DNA from: Carya illinoinensis
Lineage: Eukaryota > Streptophyta > Magnoliopsida > Fagales > Juglandaceae
Assembly: GCF_018687715.1 (NCBI RefSeq)
Contig: NC_056752.1
Coordinates: 11,815,001-11,879,000 of the forward strand
Length of the DNA stretch: 64,000 bases
Reading direction: 5' to 3'
Shown here piece by piece: positions 50,222 to 64,000 of the stretch; within the stretch, counting starts at the first letter, position 1, and each line of letters starts with the position of its first letter. The position numbers were made by a program, and so were the translations under genes. The notes under the pieces were generated by a model. The model did no database searches. It saw only the letters and a list, made by a program, of their open reading frames with translations, and was not told where the DNA came from.

Positions 50222-50406
50222 TAATATCAAAGTCTATTGCCATCTACTAAGGCATCCCCCAGAGGTATGGAATTAGATTGGTTTCCCCAGTATGGAAGTA
50301 CGCAGCTCCCTACACTCTCCTAACATCATCAACAGATGGCATTGTAGCTCCCGACGCCACCAACGGTGGAAAGCATGAGCTTAATGCCCCGGCTTTGGTA
50401 ATTTTG
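50222..50406 (-). pseudogene. Chitinase relic in right arm
   Basis: Mirror of 38836-39018 with the same frameshifts, so it was already a pseudogene when the arm was copied. Confidence 0.75.
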
Positions 50407-51131
50407 AGGTTGTTCTCGAAGTGCATGTTTCAAGAAAAATTATTAAATACTTCTATATAATTAAAATTGTTTATGCAAGCGTCAATTGAAATGACATGAA
50501 ATCCTATAATACGATGTAAATATCACGTGTTTATATTTTCAGAGTACCTACCTAATAGTTACTCGTGTTTCAGTTATGAATGCCCTTCCTCTCGTCCCGG
50601 ACCCAATAAACCATAATAATGATCTATTGATCTGGCATCCTGGTAGGAGGCCAGATTAACAGACTTTTATTTGAGCCATTTGGAAGCAACATTTTTTTTT
50701 TTTTTAAACATTTCGTGAAGTTTTTTTATAGGGCTAAAGTTCAAGTCTGTTTATAGGGACTTGAAGGCAGAGGGATCAAGTATATGCTTTGACTTCTAAG
50801 TTCTAACCAAAGATCTCCTCAGTCCATAAAAAGAAAACGATAATTGATTAATAATGAAGAAAGTATAGCAATTGAAAGTTGAAATTACAAGCCTGGAACA
50901 GAGGTTATGTTGAAAAAAAAAAGAAGAGTAAAAGCAACTAAAATATTGCCTCCCCTTTGAAAGATCCATATCTTCCTTCATTTAGTTTGCTTCTTTTTCT
51001 TCCCAACCACTCACTCAATAAGGATTTTCTTAAAGATTTTTTATTCTATAGAGATTATTGCTTTATTTATAAATAGTAGGCCTTACATCCTGTAAACTGA
51101 AACATATTCAGTGGAAGCCAAAACAAAATGT

Positions 51132-52358
<1,227 letters not shown>

Positions 52359-52400
52359 CTAGTTGCTGCTTCGGATTGAAGATTAATGGTGAAGGGAGCT

Positions 52401-52464
52401 CTATTTATAATTTTATAAGCATATTGGAATACGGTGAAAAATGACTTTATTTTCGCCCAGTCAA
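52401..52464 (-). promoter_or_regulatory. Core promoter of chitinase C
   Basis: TATAAATAG (plus strand 52401-52409) and a TTGACT W-box core (plus strand agtcaa near 52459-52464), mirroring gene B. Confidence 0.6.
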
Positions 52465-52469
52465 TACGT

Positions 52470-55132
52470 TTCGAGGAAGAATATTGTGAAGAAACCGTGT
52501 CAAGCTAGAACTGTAAGACCACAAAACTACATTGAATTAGAATCCTATGCAATACAAAATGTCCTTGTCAGTTATGAACTTTCACTTCTGAGGTAATGTC
52601 CGAGGTCAGGACTAGGAAACAGACTAATTCTGAATTTGAGTGTATTTCTTGGTAAAATTGCAGGAAACTTTTCTGTATGAATGGGCCTGGCGGTGTAAAA
52701 ATGGCTCAAATTTCTTGTAAGTTGGCATAAGTTTCCAAGTTTTTAATGACTTGCGCGTGAAGACTTGATCGTCAACTTCGTATGGAGACAGGTAATGTGA
52801 ATCATGTTCATTTGTCGAACAATTAGTCAGAAAAGTCGGCCCGAGTTGGGGCAGCAGCTTTATTCTGATAGGAAACTGTCCAGTACGTTTCTTGAAGGGG
52901 GAAGATGACAGGAGAGTCTTGCAGGAAAGCATGCTAAAGGCATTAGAATATATCTTATATTGAGTTTGGGCAAAAGTGGTGTTTTTAAAATTAAAAGGAT
53001 GTATGCGTTTAAAGTGAAAGGGATTTTTTTTTTTTTTAATATAAAACAAAGCATTCGTGTAGAACTGCTCTACCTGTAGCAATTACATATTTTTATCATT
53101 TAGTGAGCCAAGTATATTGAATTTTTTGTGGGTGGTTTTCATTTTCTAAAAACCATTCATTAGGAAAATAAATGTCTTTCTAAATGACTGATCTTGGTAA
53201 TTTGATTTTTGCATCATTTGTGTTTGTTCTGGATTCAAAGAGTATTGTCTTTTGGGCTTTGCCGCTTTGTACTAATAGAAGAATATTTAGATTTGTTTTT
53301 ATGCACTTATAATATATTATATATATTATATTAATTTTAAAGGCTTACAACCTTCTAACATTTCATATCATGATGTTTTGATGTTTAGTCTTCGGGCTTT
53401 GAAGAAATGGGGATATTGGAGAATTTGAATGAAATCTGGGAATCAATCAAAGTTAATTGGTTCACAGCTGAATTTCTAACAATAAAACTTTATTGTAAAA
53501 ATTGCATTTTTTGGAATTCGTTTTTATAATGGACTCGAGGACTGTTATTAATTTGAGTTTCTTTATTTCACTGATTCAGATTCAAATGGTGATTTGTTAT
53601 GTTTTCTATTATGTTTTCATTAAACAACCTAGTAAGTTTGATATGTTTGATCCGTTTTAAAATTTTCTTCCTCTATCTGTCTTGGACCCAATAGTCATAT
53701 GGGTTTTATTGTTGATCAGTATCTTAACCAATGAGTCTTTCAGTTTTCATATTGAGGTGAAATCTTGAGATTCCTGCGACTCCTTATTTTGTAATGTGTT
53801 CAAAATTCAAAATTTCAGGGAGACCCAACATACTTTATTGTGGAGAATGATAGGAGCCTGCCATGCTTCTATTATTTATTACTTCCGAGATAGTTCATAC
53901 TTTTGCTGGCCATCAGGTAAACACAGCCAGCAAAAGTATGTTTCTGTCTATGAATTCTTGCAATGCAGTCACAGCTGTGCCACCTCCAGATATGTTTCTT
54001 TCTATGAGTTCTTGGGTCAGATAGCTCTGATATTTATATTAATCAAAAGTTCAATTTAGTTTTGAGTCACTTAATCTCACTTTAAGGCCATAGGTTGCCA
54101 AAATCACTGATAGTTGTTCAAAACTTTTTGTTTTTTGCATGATCTCTTTCAATCCAATCACTTGAAATTGCTATTTGGTGTGGAGATTAATCACTGATAG
54201 ACATGCTACTGATTTTGTAATTCATATATTGTAATTTTGTATTTTGTAATGTAATGTAATATATAAATAACAAAAAATATAATATGTAGTGGATTGCATT
54301 ATGATGCATGCAAAGATGAATAATAGAATTTTATTTTATTTTACATGCATTTAGTATTTTTAGAACACAAATATTATGCTTTCCAAATTGATGACTGAGA
54401 AATTTTTTTTAGTATAATAAAGGCTTTTTTATTAAAAACAAAAATTATGGTTTTAAATGGATTATTTTTTAAAAAGTTTTTTTAATAAAATATAGGCTTT
54501 TTACCCAAAAAAAACTTATGTTTTTAAATTTAATTTAATATGAACTTAAAAAAGTAAAGTAAAATAAAATAAATTAATTAATTATAAAAAAAGGGGTCAA
54601 ACCCGGAACCCGGATTTCCAGTTTTTCAAAGATGGCCCGGGTAACAATCCAGGTATATCCGGGCCAGATTTGAGACCCGGGTTCTGGGCCGGATATATCC
54701 AGCCTCTCAGTCGTAAACCTGAATGTACAATCGATTTGGTTTGAAAAGCGTATAATATATATTATATATTATATATATATGGGTTACTACTCAATTATTA
54801 CTAATTTACTACTTATAAGATTGTAGGAATTATTTATTTTTTTATCATTTTTTTAAAGTATTTTTTTAACATTCTTAGCTATTAAAAAAATATATAATTT
54901 TACTAATAATCACTTTTTTATCTATTAAGTAAAATTAAAAATTAAAAAAAATAAATATAAAAGAATAGTAAATGAGAAATAAAAGGATAATAATAACCTC
55001 TTTCCTCAGCATAAACATATCGTTAAAATAGAAAGCAACTATCTCATGAACAAACAAACTCAGCCACCCAATTGCCCATTACATTGATCCTCTATTCCTA
55101 AAATCCTGACATGGCTTTATCACCACTACCAT
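52470..55132. other. Upstream region of gene C
   Basis: Mirror of 34104-36770. A 152-codon minus-strand frame at 52624-53082 is broken in the left arm by a homopolymer length change, so it is not a gene. No other content. Confidence 0.6.
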
Positions 55133-55400
55133 TAGGGGTGAGAATCGACTGGTTCGGATCGGCCAAATCGACCGAACCGGCTATTTTTGGACCGGATTGG
55201 GTTCGGTCCGGTCTATTTTTAGGAGGACCGAAGTCATTTGGTCCGGTCCTGGTCCAGGGGTTTTCCACCCCGGACCGGACCGAATGAAAAAAAAATAAAA
55301 CCAAATAAATATAATTTATATAAATAATTTTATAAATTAATTATATAATTTTTTTACTTATACTAATATTTATAATTATATATTAATACTAATAGTCTAA
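55133..55400. mobile_element. Fragment of a TAGGGGTG-type (hAT-like) MITE
   Basis: Starts taggggtgagaatcgactgg right at the end of the duplicated arm. It contains many CCGGACCG/CGGTCCGG motifs, then turns AT-rich. The left end resembles hAT-type MITEs; the right end is hidden by later insertions. Confidence 0.45.
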
Positions 55401-55405
55401 TATGG

Positions 55406-58400
55406 TGTGACGCCCCCAAATTCCTTTTGGGATCGGACGGACATTTGAAGCGTCGAGACATGCAACACAAGGTTACCTGCCCCCGTTCATGACATATAAG
55501 ATGCAATGTTCCTAACATGCATCTAACATTATGCAATATTCGCAGCAGATAATTTTTTTCTTTAGCAATACTATGCACCAAATTGAAAATATCCCAAATG
55601 CTTAAAACATACTTCATACATAAAAACTCATTGAGTAGATCACAACACTAGTTCAAAATGGTTATGATCCAAAAAATACTAAAGATGCAACTCCATTGTA
55701 CAAGTAGTAATTTACGTTAACTACTATATTAACATTGGCGTCGCATCATCGCTTAGTCAACTGTGTCTAGTTGATCAGCTCCTGATTCTCCTTCAGATCC
55801 TGTAACAAGATCTACCATTCTGGGGGAATGGTAGTTGGGACTACCAAAGTGAGATTTGATTACAAATCTCAGTAAGTTAACAAAAAACTTCCACACAAGC
55901 TAATGATGCATGCATGACAGTAAAAGTATAAATGCATAATCAAATTCATAAGTAATTAACGCATAATTTGGCGTACAACATAGCATAATTGACATAACTT
56001 AAATTGAAACATGAACTGAACTTGACTTGACATGAACTTGATTTGAAACTTGACTTAACATGAAAAATACATACTCCACAGTTGTTGTGGCCCCATGTAT
56101 TCTACGTGTAAATACATACTCCACAGTTGTTGTGGCCCCATGTATTCTACACAAACTTGACTTAACATGAAAAATACATACTCCACAGTTGTTGTGGCCC
56201 CATGTATTCTACACAAACTTGACTTAACATGAAAAATACATACTCCACAGTTGTTGTGGCCCCATGTATTCTACGTGTAAATACATACTCCACAGTTGTT
56301 GTGGCCCCATGTATTCTACGCAAACTTGACTTAACATGAAAAATACATACTCCACAGTTGTTGTGGCCACATGTATTCTACGTGTAAATACATACTCCAC
56401 AGTTGTTGTGGCCCCATATATTCTACGGAAACTTATTCTTTAACTGCTTAAATACATACTCCACAATTGTTGTGGCCCCATGTATTCTACGTGACACAAT
56501 TGCTGTGTCTCACGTAGTGTATGCGTCACAATTGCTGTGACCCCATACATAAGTAATCAAGATGAAACGTGACTGGAATACGAAATGACTGAAGCCCTGA
56601 CGTAACATAACGTGACTTGAATATAACTTGAAATACATGACCAACTTGAGATAGAAATATTTCGTAACATTGCGTAACATATAATAGACAACATATTTAA
56701 CATGACATATTTGCAACAGTGAATATTACATGACTTGACATACATGTAATAGATGGCATACTTAGCATGACCTACTTGTAAGGTACAGTAATACATGACA
56801 GAATATATTATGTAACAGATAAAAATTGACGACAAAATAAATTCTGTATAACAGACAATTACGTGATAACTTGGCATGGCATGGCATATATGATAACATA
56901 CATACATACACTGTAGTTCCTTTACTTAGCACACATACACAGTAGACTGCTAGTAAGTTAAAAGCTAACTTACCTCGATCTCCGCATTTCTTATAAAACC
57001 TCAAGTGCGACCACGAGGAACTGTAATTAGTAATTCTAAAAGTTAGAACTAAATCACTAAATATTTGAAATATGGAAAATACTAACTTAAAGAAATTTTA
57101 CTCTCTACATGTGGGAAAATGACCGTTTTACCCATAACTTAGGATTTTGCATACTAACTCCAAAAGTTTCTAAAATTTACATTCCTCATGTAAATTTTGT
57201 CCTAAACTTAAATATGAACTCAGAAAAATTTAAAACAAAACACAACTATGAAGAACACCCTATGGCCGAAACATCCATAGGCCATTTCCCTTGATTTTTG
57301 TTGCAATTCCTTCCAACTTCAAAACTCATGCTTAAACCAAAATTTTGCAACAAACATCTTCCAATCCTAAGTTCAAAACCATACTTAAAACATCCATTTA
57401 GAAAAAACTAATAATCAACACCAAACTTTTTTGTAAAAAGATCCAAGCACTTGAATCACAAGTTTTGACCTTAAATCAAAACATCTCCAAGAATTTCAAA
57501 AAATCAAATCTTACTTCTAACATATTCATAATATCATCCTAACATCAACCATGCTTTAAATCATCAAACTAAAGTCACCAAAATCACAAAATAACATTTA
57601 GAGTTTTTGGTTTTACACTTAGTCCAAAAACAGAAACTTTTTCCTCAACTAGTTTTGATAAATCTCTTGATCTATGACTTATAAATATATGATCTTCAAA
57701 CCAAACCATTACATGGCTTAAAAAGATGTCCTAAAACATATATAAGCTTCTAATTCAAGATCACATGGTTAGAAATTAACCAAAACATAAATTTAGCCAA
57801 GAAGATCCACACTTTGGCTTATCTGAATATCTCTTTGCATAAAATTTCATGTCTTTGAAACTAACATCAAATATCTTCAAAATAATAATATAACATGTAT
57901 ATAAGATGTTTAGGATCCTCCAATAAAATTATCAAAGTCATTAGAATAGGTTTAGACCACCAAAGAGTTAAACTTTCTCAAAACAGAAACTGTTTTTCCT
58001 CTTCCAGTTTCTAAGTTTCTAAATCTAAGAAAATCTTTCATCAAAACCTTTAATCATGCAAAAATCCTCAACCAATAGTCATATATACATGTTAACAATA
58101 CTCCATAAAAATTTCGGACCAATATCTATCCATTAGCTTGGTCAAAAACTCCAAACTATAACATATTCTCCAGTTTACCTCCCAGAATGACCTTTCTATA
58201 GTTTATACAATATTTTACTGACCAAATGATCTTCAAATGGGGCAAATAATATATCCATGTAAACTAGACTCAAAAAGAAACAACTTATATGAAGGAGATT
58301 TTATAATAAAACACTTACAACAGCTTCGAAATTGGCGTTCAAAATACCTCCTAAAAGCTGTCCGAGAGAGAGTGTTTGATATTCTTTCAATGGAAAGTGT

Positions 58401-58962
58401 AAATGAAGATAATTTCGTGGGGAAAGGTGGCTGGAGATACTTATGGATGAGATATGGAAGAGATGAGGCTGGAGTTGAGAGTTGAGTGTAGTTTTCTCCT
58501 ACCCAAAATATCTATAAAAGATTATCTCATAATATTCTATCCAATAGTATCTACAAAAAATCAACTTAAGATATTTTTATCTAATAATATCTATAAAAAT
58601 CAACTCAAAATATTTTTACCCAATAATATTCATGAAAATTACCTCAAAATATTTCTTTTTATCCAATAATATCTACAGTTTTGAACAGACGTTTTGTCCG
58701 AAAATATGAAAAAATGTTATTGCGCCATAAGACTTTAAATAGCCCTCCGAGTCTAATGGCACAAACCATAATACATTTTGACACTTCTAACTATCTCCAA
58801 TAATCAAAAACACACTTCTGATACCATAGTAAATAATAACACTAACTATGTAGTTAGACAAAAACCTATACGATTAATGGATTCGTGAAAACTTATGGAG
58901 TTTTCACTAGGTTCCTAAAGTTAATAGAAATTTCACAATTGAATTTCTAGCAGGCTGTTACA
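55406..58962. mobile_element. 3.56-kb LTR-like insertion with TATGG target duplication
   Basis: Begins tgtgacgccccc and ends ggctgttaca, flanked by tatgg at 55401-55405 and 58963-58967. TG...CA ends and a 5-bp duplication indicate an LTR retroelement product, most simply a very long solo LTR or a non-autonomous element. No gag or pol is visible. A tRNA-Met-like primer motif (minus strand tggtatcagaag near 58815-58830) lies 130 bp from the right end. Contains the minisatellite at 56062-56515. Confidence 0.6.
56062..56515. repeat. Minisatellite, about 45-bp units
   Basis: Eight copies of a unit with 'aaatacatactccacagttg' and 'gttgtggccccatgtattct'. Some are separated by a second 22-bp piece (aacttgacttaacatgaaaa), giving 45-bp and about 66-bp spacings. 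Two degenerate half-copies follow at 56490-56550. Direct head-to-tail orientation. Confidence 0.9.
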
Positions 58963-58967
58963 TATGG

Positions 58968-59812
58968 TATTAAAAAAAATAATACTAATAGTCTAATATT
59001 ATAATATACTACAATTATACTTATACTAATATAGAGTATATAGTTATATTAAATACTATAAGTAATACTAATACTAATATATAGCTAAATCACTATAAGT
59101 ATAACTATATAACTATATATATTTAGTATGAACGTATTATTATATTCTTTAACGTATAACTATAATATATAGTACTACTATATATATTAATATATTAATA
59201 TATTATAAGAGCTATAATATAAATTATAATATAGAAATTATAATATACTAAATCACTATAACAATATAACTAATACTAATATATAGCTATACAATTAGTG
59301 TACTATTAATAATATTATATAGTTATACTTTTCACTATAATTAGTATTAATATATAGTTATATAGTTGTACTAATACTATTAGTCTATTATATAGTCTAA
59401 AACTCTTAAGTCTAATATAGGATATATGGTTATAACTAATACTAATATTATTAATACTAATAATGTAGAAAATAGTATGCTAACTGATTGATTCAACATA
59501 ACTAATACTACTGATATAATATAGCTATACTAAATTACTAATAGTTTAATACAAATTACTGATAGTTATACCAACTGATTGATTCAACATAACTAATATT
59601 ACTAATACTAGTATAAGTTTATAACTATATATATTACTAATAGTTATAGACTATACACATAGTCTATACTAATCGTAAATTATAATACTAATACTATAAG
59701 TAATACTATACGAATTTGTAGCATAACTCTTATAATATGTTAATATATTAATATATACTAGTACCATATATTATAGTTAATAGTTATACATTAAATAGTA
59801 TAATAATACATT
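58968..59812. repeat. AT-only low-complexity array
   Basis: About 850 bp made almost wholly of aatactaatat / tatagttata words, with local repeats such as actgattgattcaacataac (59477-59500 and 59575-59594). The word aatactaatagtctaatat occurs on both sides of the 3.56-kb insertion, so that element landed in this array. Confidence 0.75.
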
Positions 59813-59814
59813 GA

Positions 59815-62738
59815 TATGTCAAAGTTTGAGCACTTTTATTCTCACTTAATAAATTCTTGAACCTATGCATCTCTCTACTTTGTGCAATTCACTTTGTGCA
59901 TACTAACCCTATGGATTATCCTGGCAAAGTTCTTTTACAAAGCACTGTGAGGGACTTATATGTATGCATACAATTATTAAAATTTATATTGTTTAATGAG
60001 ATGCTCATCATAGAGGGAGTTCATGCCTTGAATTGACTAATACTAGTTGAATCTAGTACATTAATAAAGAGTTCTCCCCTTGCCAAACACAAAAAATTGA
60101 TTCATATAGAAAAATTCGGTGTTAAATCATTACGGAAAAAGACTAACACCCTACACGGATCTATCTCCTTAAGTCCTTATAAAAAGAATCGTTGCTCAAA
60201 TCATTGTGAAAAAATATCAGCAACAAAAATGGACAAAAAAAAAAAAAAAAAGGTTGTGCAAACTAGTGTTTGGAGGAGATACTCGTGTATCTAGGCCCTA
60301 GCATAAAGTTTGATTTTTGAGGAGGGTGATAATCTCTTGGGAGCATCTATAAAAGGAAAATACTCATGGATAATATTATAAAAATATATTGAAGAAAAAA
60401 TAAAATAAAGAATTGCTACTTTATATAAGTTTGCTCACTCACACACTCACATGAACTTTGACATTGATGATCTTATGATGAGTGAACATCCATAGTGATT
60501 GTTGCAAATAAGAGGGTATACTCTATTGAATTTGTTTTTTGAGTAACACTATGTTTGAACTAAGATGCATCTAGGTATGTTACTTGCCCTATTGCTTATT
60601 TATATATTTTTATAAAAAAAATTAAAAATTCAAATTTTTTGTTATTTTTATTTTTTCGTAATCTTTTTTTTTATATAAAATAAATCCAAAAATAAAAATA
60701 TAAAGTTTCTATTTGGGGTCAGTATGAGGTATTGGGATAAGTCTGGAAATTGTATTATGAAACAATAGCATAAGTCCCAATGGGACTAAATGGCATATAG
60801 CATGTGCACGGGTGCAGTCACTTAGTGACTTAAAGACTTTACTGCCTTGCTTGTTTACCCCTAGCCCCCGAAACATAAGATTTTTTCTCTTACACAGGTT
60901 GATCTTCAACTATATCACGCCATAACCCACGACACCCACATCATCCCTATTGGTCTCGTCGATTCCCGCGGGATTACGATCATCCAATCTTCGACTCCTT
61001 TTCAGAATCACGGTAAGCTTATTTGAATTAATTCTCTTTTCTTCTAGTAGTTAGAGCTCGGCATGTGTTTGGTGGAAATTGGGTTGTGGAGTTTGCGTAC
61101 AGGACATTTGGGATTGTTTTTTTTCTGTTGGGTTGAGTAGACCGTAAATAAATTGATCTTTTCAAAGTATTCTATGCATGTATTGAGGACGATTTTATTG
61201 GTGGGTTATGTGATTATACAGTTTAGTTTTATCCCAAGGCATACCAAGTGTTTGATTTTTTGTCTCAACCAAGTTGTCTCAATCTCTTCCTCATTGTTTA
61301 ACAAACATTCATACTCATACATCATGTATGTTTAATCCATGAAAAGTAGAGATACATGGGAGTTGTTCATCATGTCTTTCTTAATGTCTTCATCTTAGTA
61401 CACATAAGTGATAGTTATTCTATTTTGTGTCTTGTCAGATTAGTGATAGAAAGGGAGAGTATTGGAAGAGCTAATTGAAATATTTTGATATTGTGAAATT
61501 TAGGGAGAGTTTGAGTAAGTGTGAGTTTAATGACTTTGCTGAAAATAAAACGGGAGAGCAGCCGAATATTGAGGGGGAGAACTATATACTTTAGGGAGAG
61601 CAGCAGAATATGGAGGGGGAGAACTAAATATTGAACATGTTATTGATGATGACTAGAACACTATTTTTGTAGGTTTAGATTACGTCTAACCTTTCATTAT
61701 TATTGAGACTAATTTCAAAACGTGTTCTATGTCATTTCTTCTCATTACTATATTAAGATTTTTTTCACGAGATCTAGATCTTGGTCTGCTGGTTGTTTTT
61801 GTCTTAGGTACGCAATACATTCATCAATTTGGTTTGTTACCAATCTGCCAAAGGGGAAGATTGTAAAGGCAAAAATTGGCTAGAATTAGATGAATATATG
61901 ATAAAACTTATCTTATCATTATATTTGAAATTGTTGGATGAATGTAAAATAATTATTGATTTATCTCTAAATAATGTTGAGTCTATCTAGAAGTTTTAGA
62001 GATTGTTTAGATGAGTCATTAAGGTAAAAATCGAGTCTATGAGGATCTGCATTTATTCAGAACAAAAGCTGAATAGAAATCAATCACTGTAGATGAGAGT
62101 TCTCGCAAAATGCCAGCAATTTGTCGGGAGACGTTCTTGCGACAAATTCTATCCGTCAGTAGAATCCTACTTCAACTGGAACTCTTTCCAGGTTGTTTAT
62201 TTAAAAGATCCTATTGGTTAGGATCTGTAGAGATTCAGATCTATATATTTTCAAGAGCACTTTCTAGTTCATATTTTGGTTAGAAAATTTCTTAGTGAAT
62301 TTTCATATTTGTGATCTCTCATTGTGTGTGATCGTGCTTCAAGTGTGAATGATTATTGATTAGATTTCAGCCACTGGAATTCTAGGAGGGAAGTCAATAG
62401 TTTGAAAATCGTCAGAGGTTCGGGCTGCTACTGCGGTAGAAAACAAATGGGTCATTTGTCTAGACAAGTAAGATAGTCAAGTTGCAAAGTTTTTGTAATT
62501 GATAATAACTTGTAATTGATTTTTAAACATTAAAATTGACTTTGATGGATTTGGCTGCCCAGTAAAATTTTACCTTTAAAGGGTTTCCCTTCGTAATCAA
62601 TCGTTGTGTCTTGCAAGTTTGATTATTTTCTTTAAGTATTTAATTCATTTAATAATCATAATATAGAGATCTAACCAATTTGTTCAAGAAAATTGGTAAA
62701 CAATTTCGTGGTTCTACAAAGGTACTTGGGGAATTTCA
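59815..62738 (+). mobile_element. Older Sirevirus fragment E3: 3' noncoding region and 3' LTR
   Basis: Same family and orientation as 44895-47195 but longer on the left. 59815-60310 is the reverse complement of 25180-25720. Donor GTAAG at 61013, polypurine tracts at 61568-61625 and 61848-61861, LTR 61862-62738. The LTR/LINE junction is the same as at 47195, with one G missing (gttttc instead of ggttttc), so this is a duplicate of that locus and not an independent insertion. Confidence 0.85.
61862..62738 (+). repeat. 3' LTR of Sirevirus fragment E3
   Basis: 877 bp, tgtaaaggc to ggaatttca, close to 46319-47195. Confidence 0.87.
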
Positions 62739-64000
62739 GTTTTCATTCATGTGAGTGTCAACTCTACCCCCCCAATCCCTCCAAAAAATCCATCTGCCCC
62801 ACCTCTACTGATGCTTTAAAAAGAGTACTGAAATACATGAGTATCAACTAATCCCTCTCCTCATTCAGTTTCCATGAGCCATTTGCATCTTTGAGTCCCT
62901 TAATAAGTTCTTCTTTTTTCTCTATGAAGCTTTATTGTGACAGAAACATGCATTTGTATCCCTCTCTTCCAACTAGAGGTGGCAATATATTATACGACCC
63001 GTTAATCCAACACGAACACGACACGATAATAGCGGGTTAGAGTTTAGTCTTAACGGGTTCGGGTCAAAACGGATTGAACCGTTAAGACACGATTGCTTAA
63101 CGGTTTGATAACGGGTCAACCAGTTATGACACATTAAGAAAGTTAAAGTTACAATTATACCCTTATACATAAAACTAAAATTGTTAGAATTTTAATATTG
63201 ATATTTTTATGTTTGGATTGTAATTTTGGACTTATATTTTGTTTTATAATTTTTATAAATATTGTGATTTTTAAATTTATATAACTTTATAATACATTTA
63301 ATTAGGTCAAACTGGTTAATTTCGGACTTATTTAACCAATTTACATAAACAGTTTGAAACGGGTTGTATTATATTGTGTTAACCTATTTCGTAATATTCA
63401 CTAATGGGTTATAACGGGTTGACACGACACGACCCGTTATGTTAATGAGTTGCGTTAAGGTTTGAGATTTTGACACAATAAATTTAACGGGTAGGATTAG
63501 GGTTTAGCTATATAGTATAATATACATGCTTTGACACGACACGAACACGACCCGTTAACACGATTTGACACCCCTACTTTCAACCATACAGCTTTGGAGG
63601 TATGTCTCCAGATATTTTCCCCCCTCTCAAGCCATTGTTGCATTTCAGTTTTATCTTCTCTACGCTTAGCCCTTCTTTGGCAGTGTGAATCACTACTTTG
63701 CAAGAGTTGCAATTTAGTTCTAACCCTTTCAATGCCTTGATTCACATGCCCAAACTTTTCCTTATTGCTCACTGTCAGTTGTTCTCCATACCTCTCAATC
63801 TTCCTCATTACAAAATCCAATCCATTAACACCTGGTTCCACCTACCATACAGCTTCAATAATCCTTTTACAGTCCGAGGATTCCACTCACATAACCTCAA
63901 ATCTAAAAATTTTGTTTCTCCATCTTTGGTAATGGTCTTCTTGCTGCTTGAAAATGATAGGCACATGGTCTAAGTATGCTGCTATACCATGCTGAACTTG
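62739..64000 (-). pseudogene. LINE pre-RT/endonuclease fragment, second copy of junction
   Basis: Matches 47196-47860 after removal of the MITE at 62974-63584. The pre-RT segment (KIERYGEQLTVSNKEKFGHVNQ) reads on the minus strand at 63600-63841. The MITE interrupts it at a point where the sister copy reads LWLKEGDTNAYFF. It runs off the window end. Confidence 0.8.
62974..63576. mobile_element. 603-bp hAT-type MITE
   Basis: Left end tagaggtggcaa; right end in reverse taggggtgtcaaa. It is flanked by cttccaac (62966-62973) and ctttcaac (63577-63584), an 8-bp target duplication with one mismatch. The sister LINE copy (47410-47430) has the empty site. Both ends carry repeated acgggtcgtgt / acacgacccgtt motifs. 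No transposase. Confidence 0.85.

Noticed and set aside
52624..53082. 152-codon open frame upstream of gene C
   Set aside because: The mirrored sequence in the left arm (36150-36610) breaks the frame through a homopolymer length change, and composition is not protein-like.
56062..56515. CRISPR-like array
   Set aside because: The units are head-to-tail and the 'spacers' are the same 22-bp piece or absent. It is a minisatellite inside a plant LTR-like element.
56510..57004. Overlapping minus-strand frames rich in Tyr, Cys and Met
   Set aside because: Translation of repeated acatgacat-type words within the LTR-like element; no domain.

Overview
The window looks like an intergenic, transposon-rich piece of a eudicot plant nuclear genome. 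It is AT-rich, with plant LTR retrotransposons (Sirevirus-type Ty1/copia, Athila-like Ty3/gypsy), L1-type LINEs, CACTA/hAT/Mutator-type MITEs, an old pararetrovirus fragment, and GT-AG introns in class III chitinase genes. Some MITE families resemble ones I associate with Fagales trees, but the species cannot be fixed from sequence alone.

Layout. 1-2.7 kb: a decayed endogenous pararetrovirus movement-protein piece between two copies of a noncoding leader, then degenerate tandem repeats and a small MITE. 2.76-7.79 kb: a non-autonomous CACTA-like transposon that may carry a captured exon. 9.11-19.04 kb: a nearly intact, young Sirevirus on the minus strand, with 880-bp LTRs differing at five positions by eye and 5-bp target duplications CACAA. 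Its polyprotein is broken by one TAG, and it has a third open frame downstream of pol that begins exactly at a splice acceptor. 19.67-21.56 kb: chitinase-like gene A (minus), with its catalytic Glu replaced. 25.2-32.2 kb: half of an older Sirevirus inside a LINE, a copia gag relic, and a second LINE copy that preserves the empty insertion site.

34.1-39.5 kb and 49.7-55.1 kb are the two arms of a large inverted duplication (arms about 5.39 kb, spacer about 10.25 kb). Each arm carries one intact class III chitinase gene (B plus, C minus; predicted proteins identical) and one chitinase relic. The spacer holds an Athila-like integrase relic, palindromic MITEs, the other half of the broken Sirevirus insertion and the 5' part of the LINE. 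55.1-59.8 kb is a nest of insertions including a 3.56-kb LTR-like element with a 45-bp minisatellite. 59.8-64 kb is a second, direct copy of the Sirevirus-3'-end/LINE junction, with a hAT-type MITE inserted in it.

Functionally, the only host genes I can support are the three chitinase loci: two probably active secreted GH18 enzymes (defence type) and one altered paralogue. Everything else is mobile DNA. The two junctions of one retrotransposon insertion now lie in different places and orientations, and flanks shared by genes A, B and C show that this cluster was built by duplication plus inversion. I found no unfamiliar multi-gene system. The most informative signals are the rearrangement history, the catalytically altered chitinase and the Sirevirus third frame with its leader intron.
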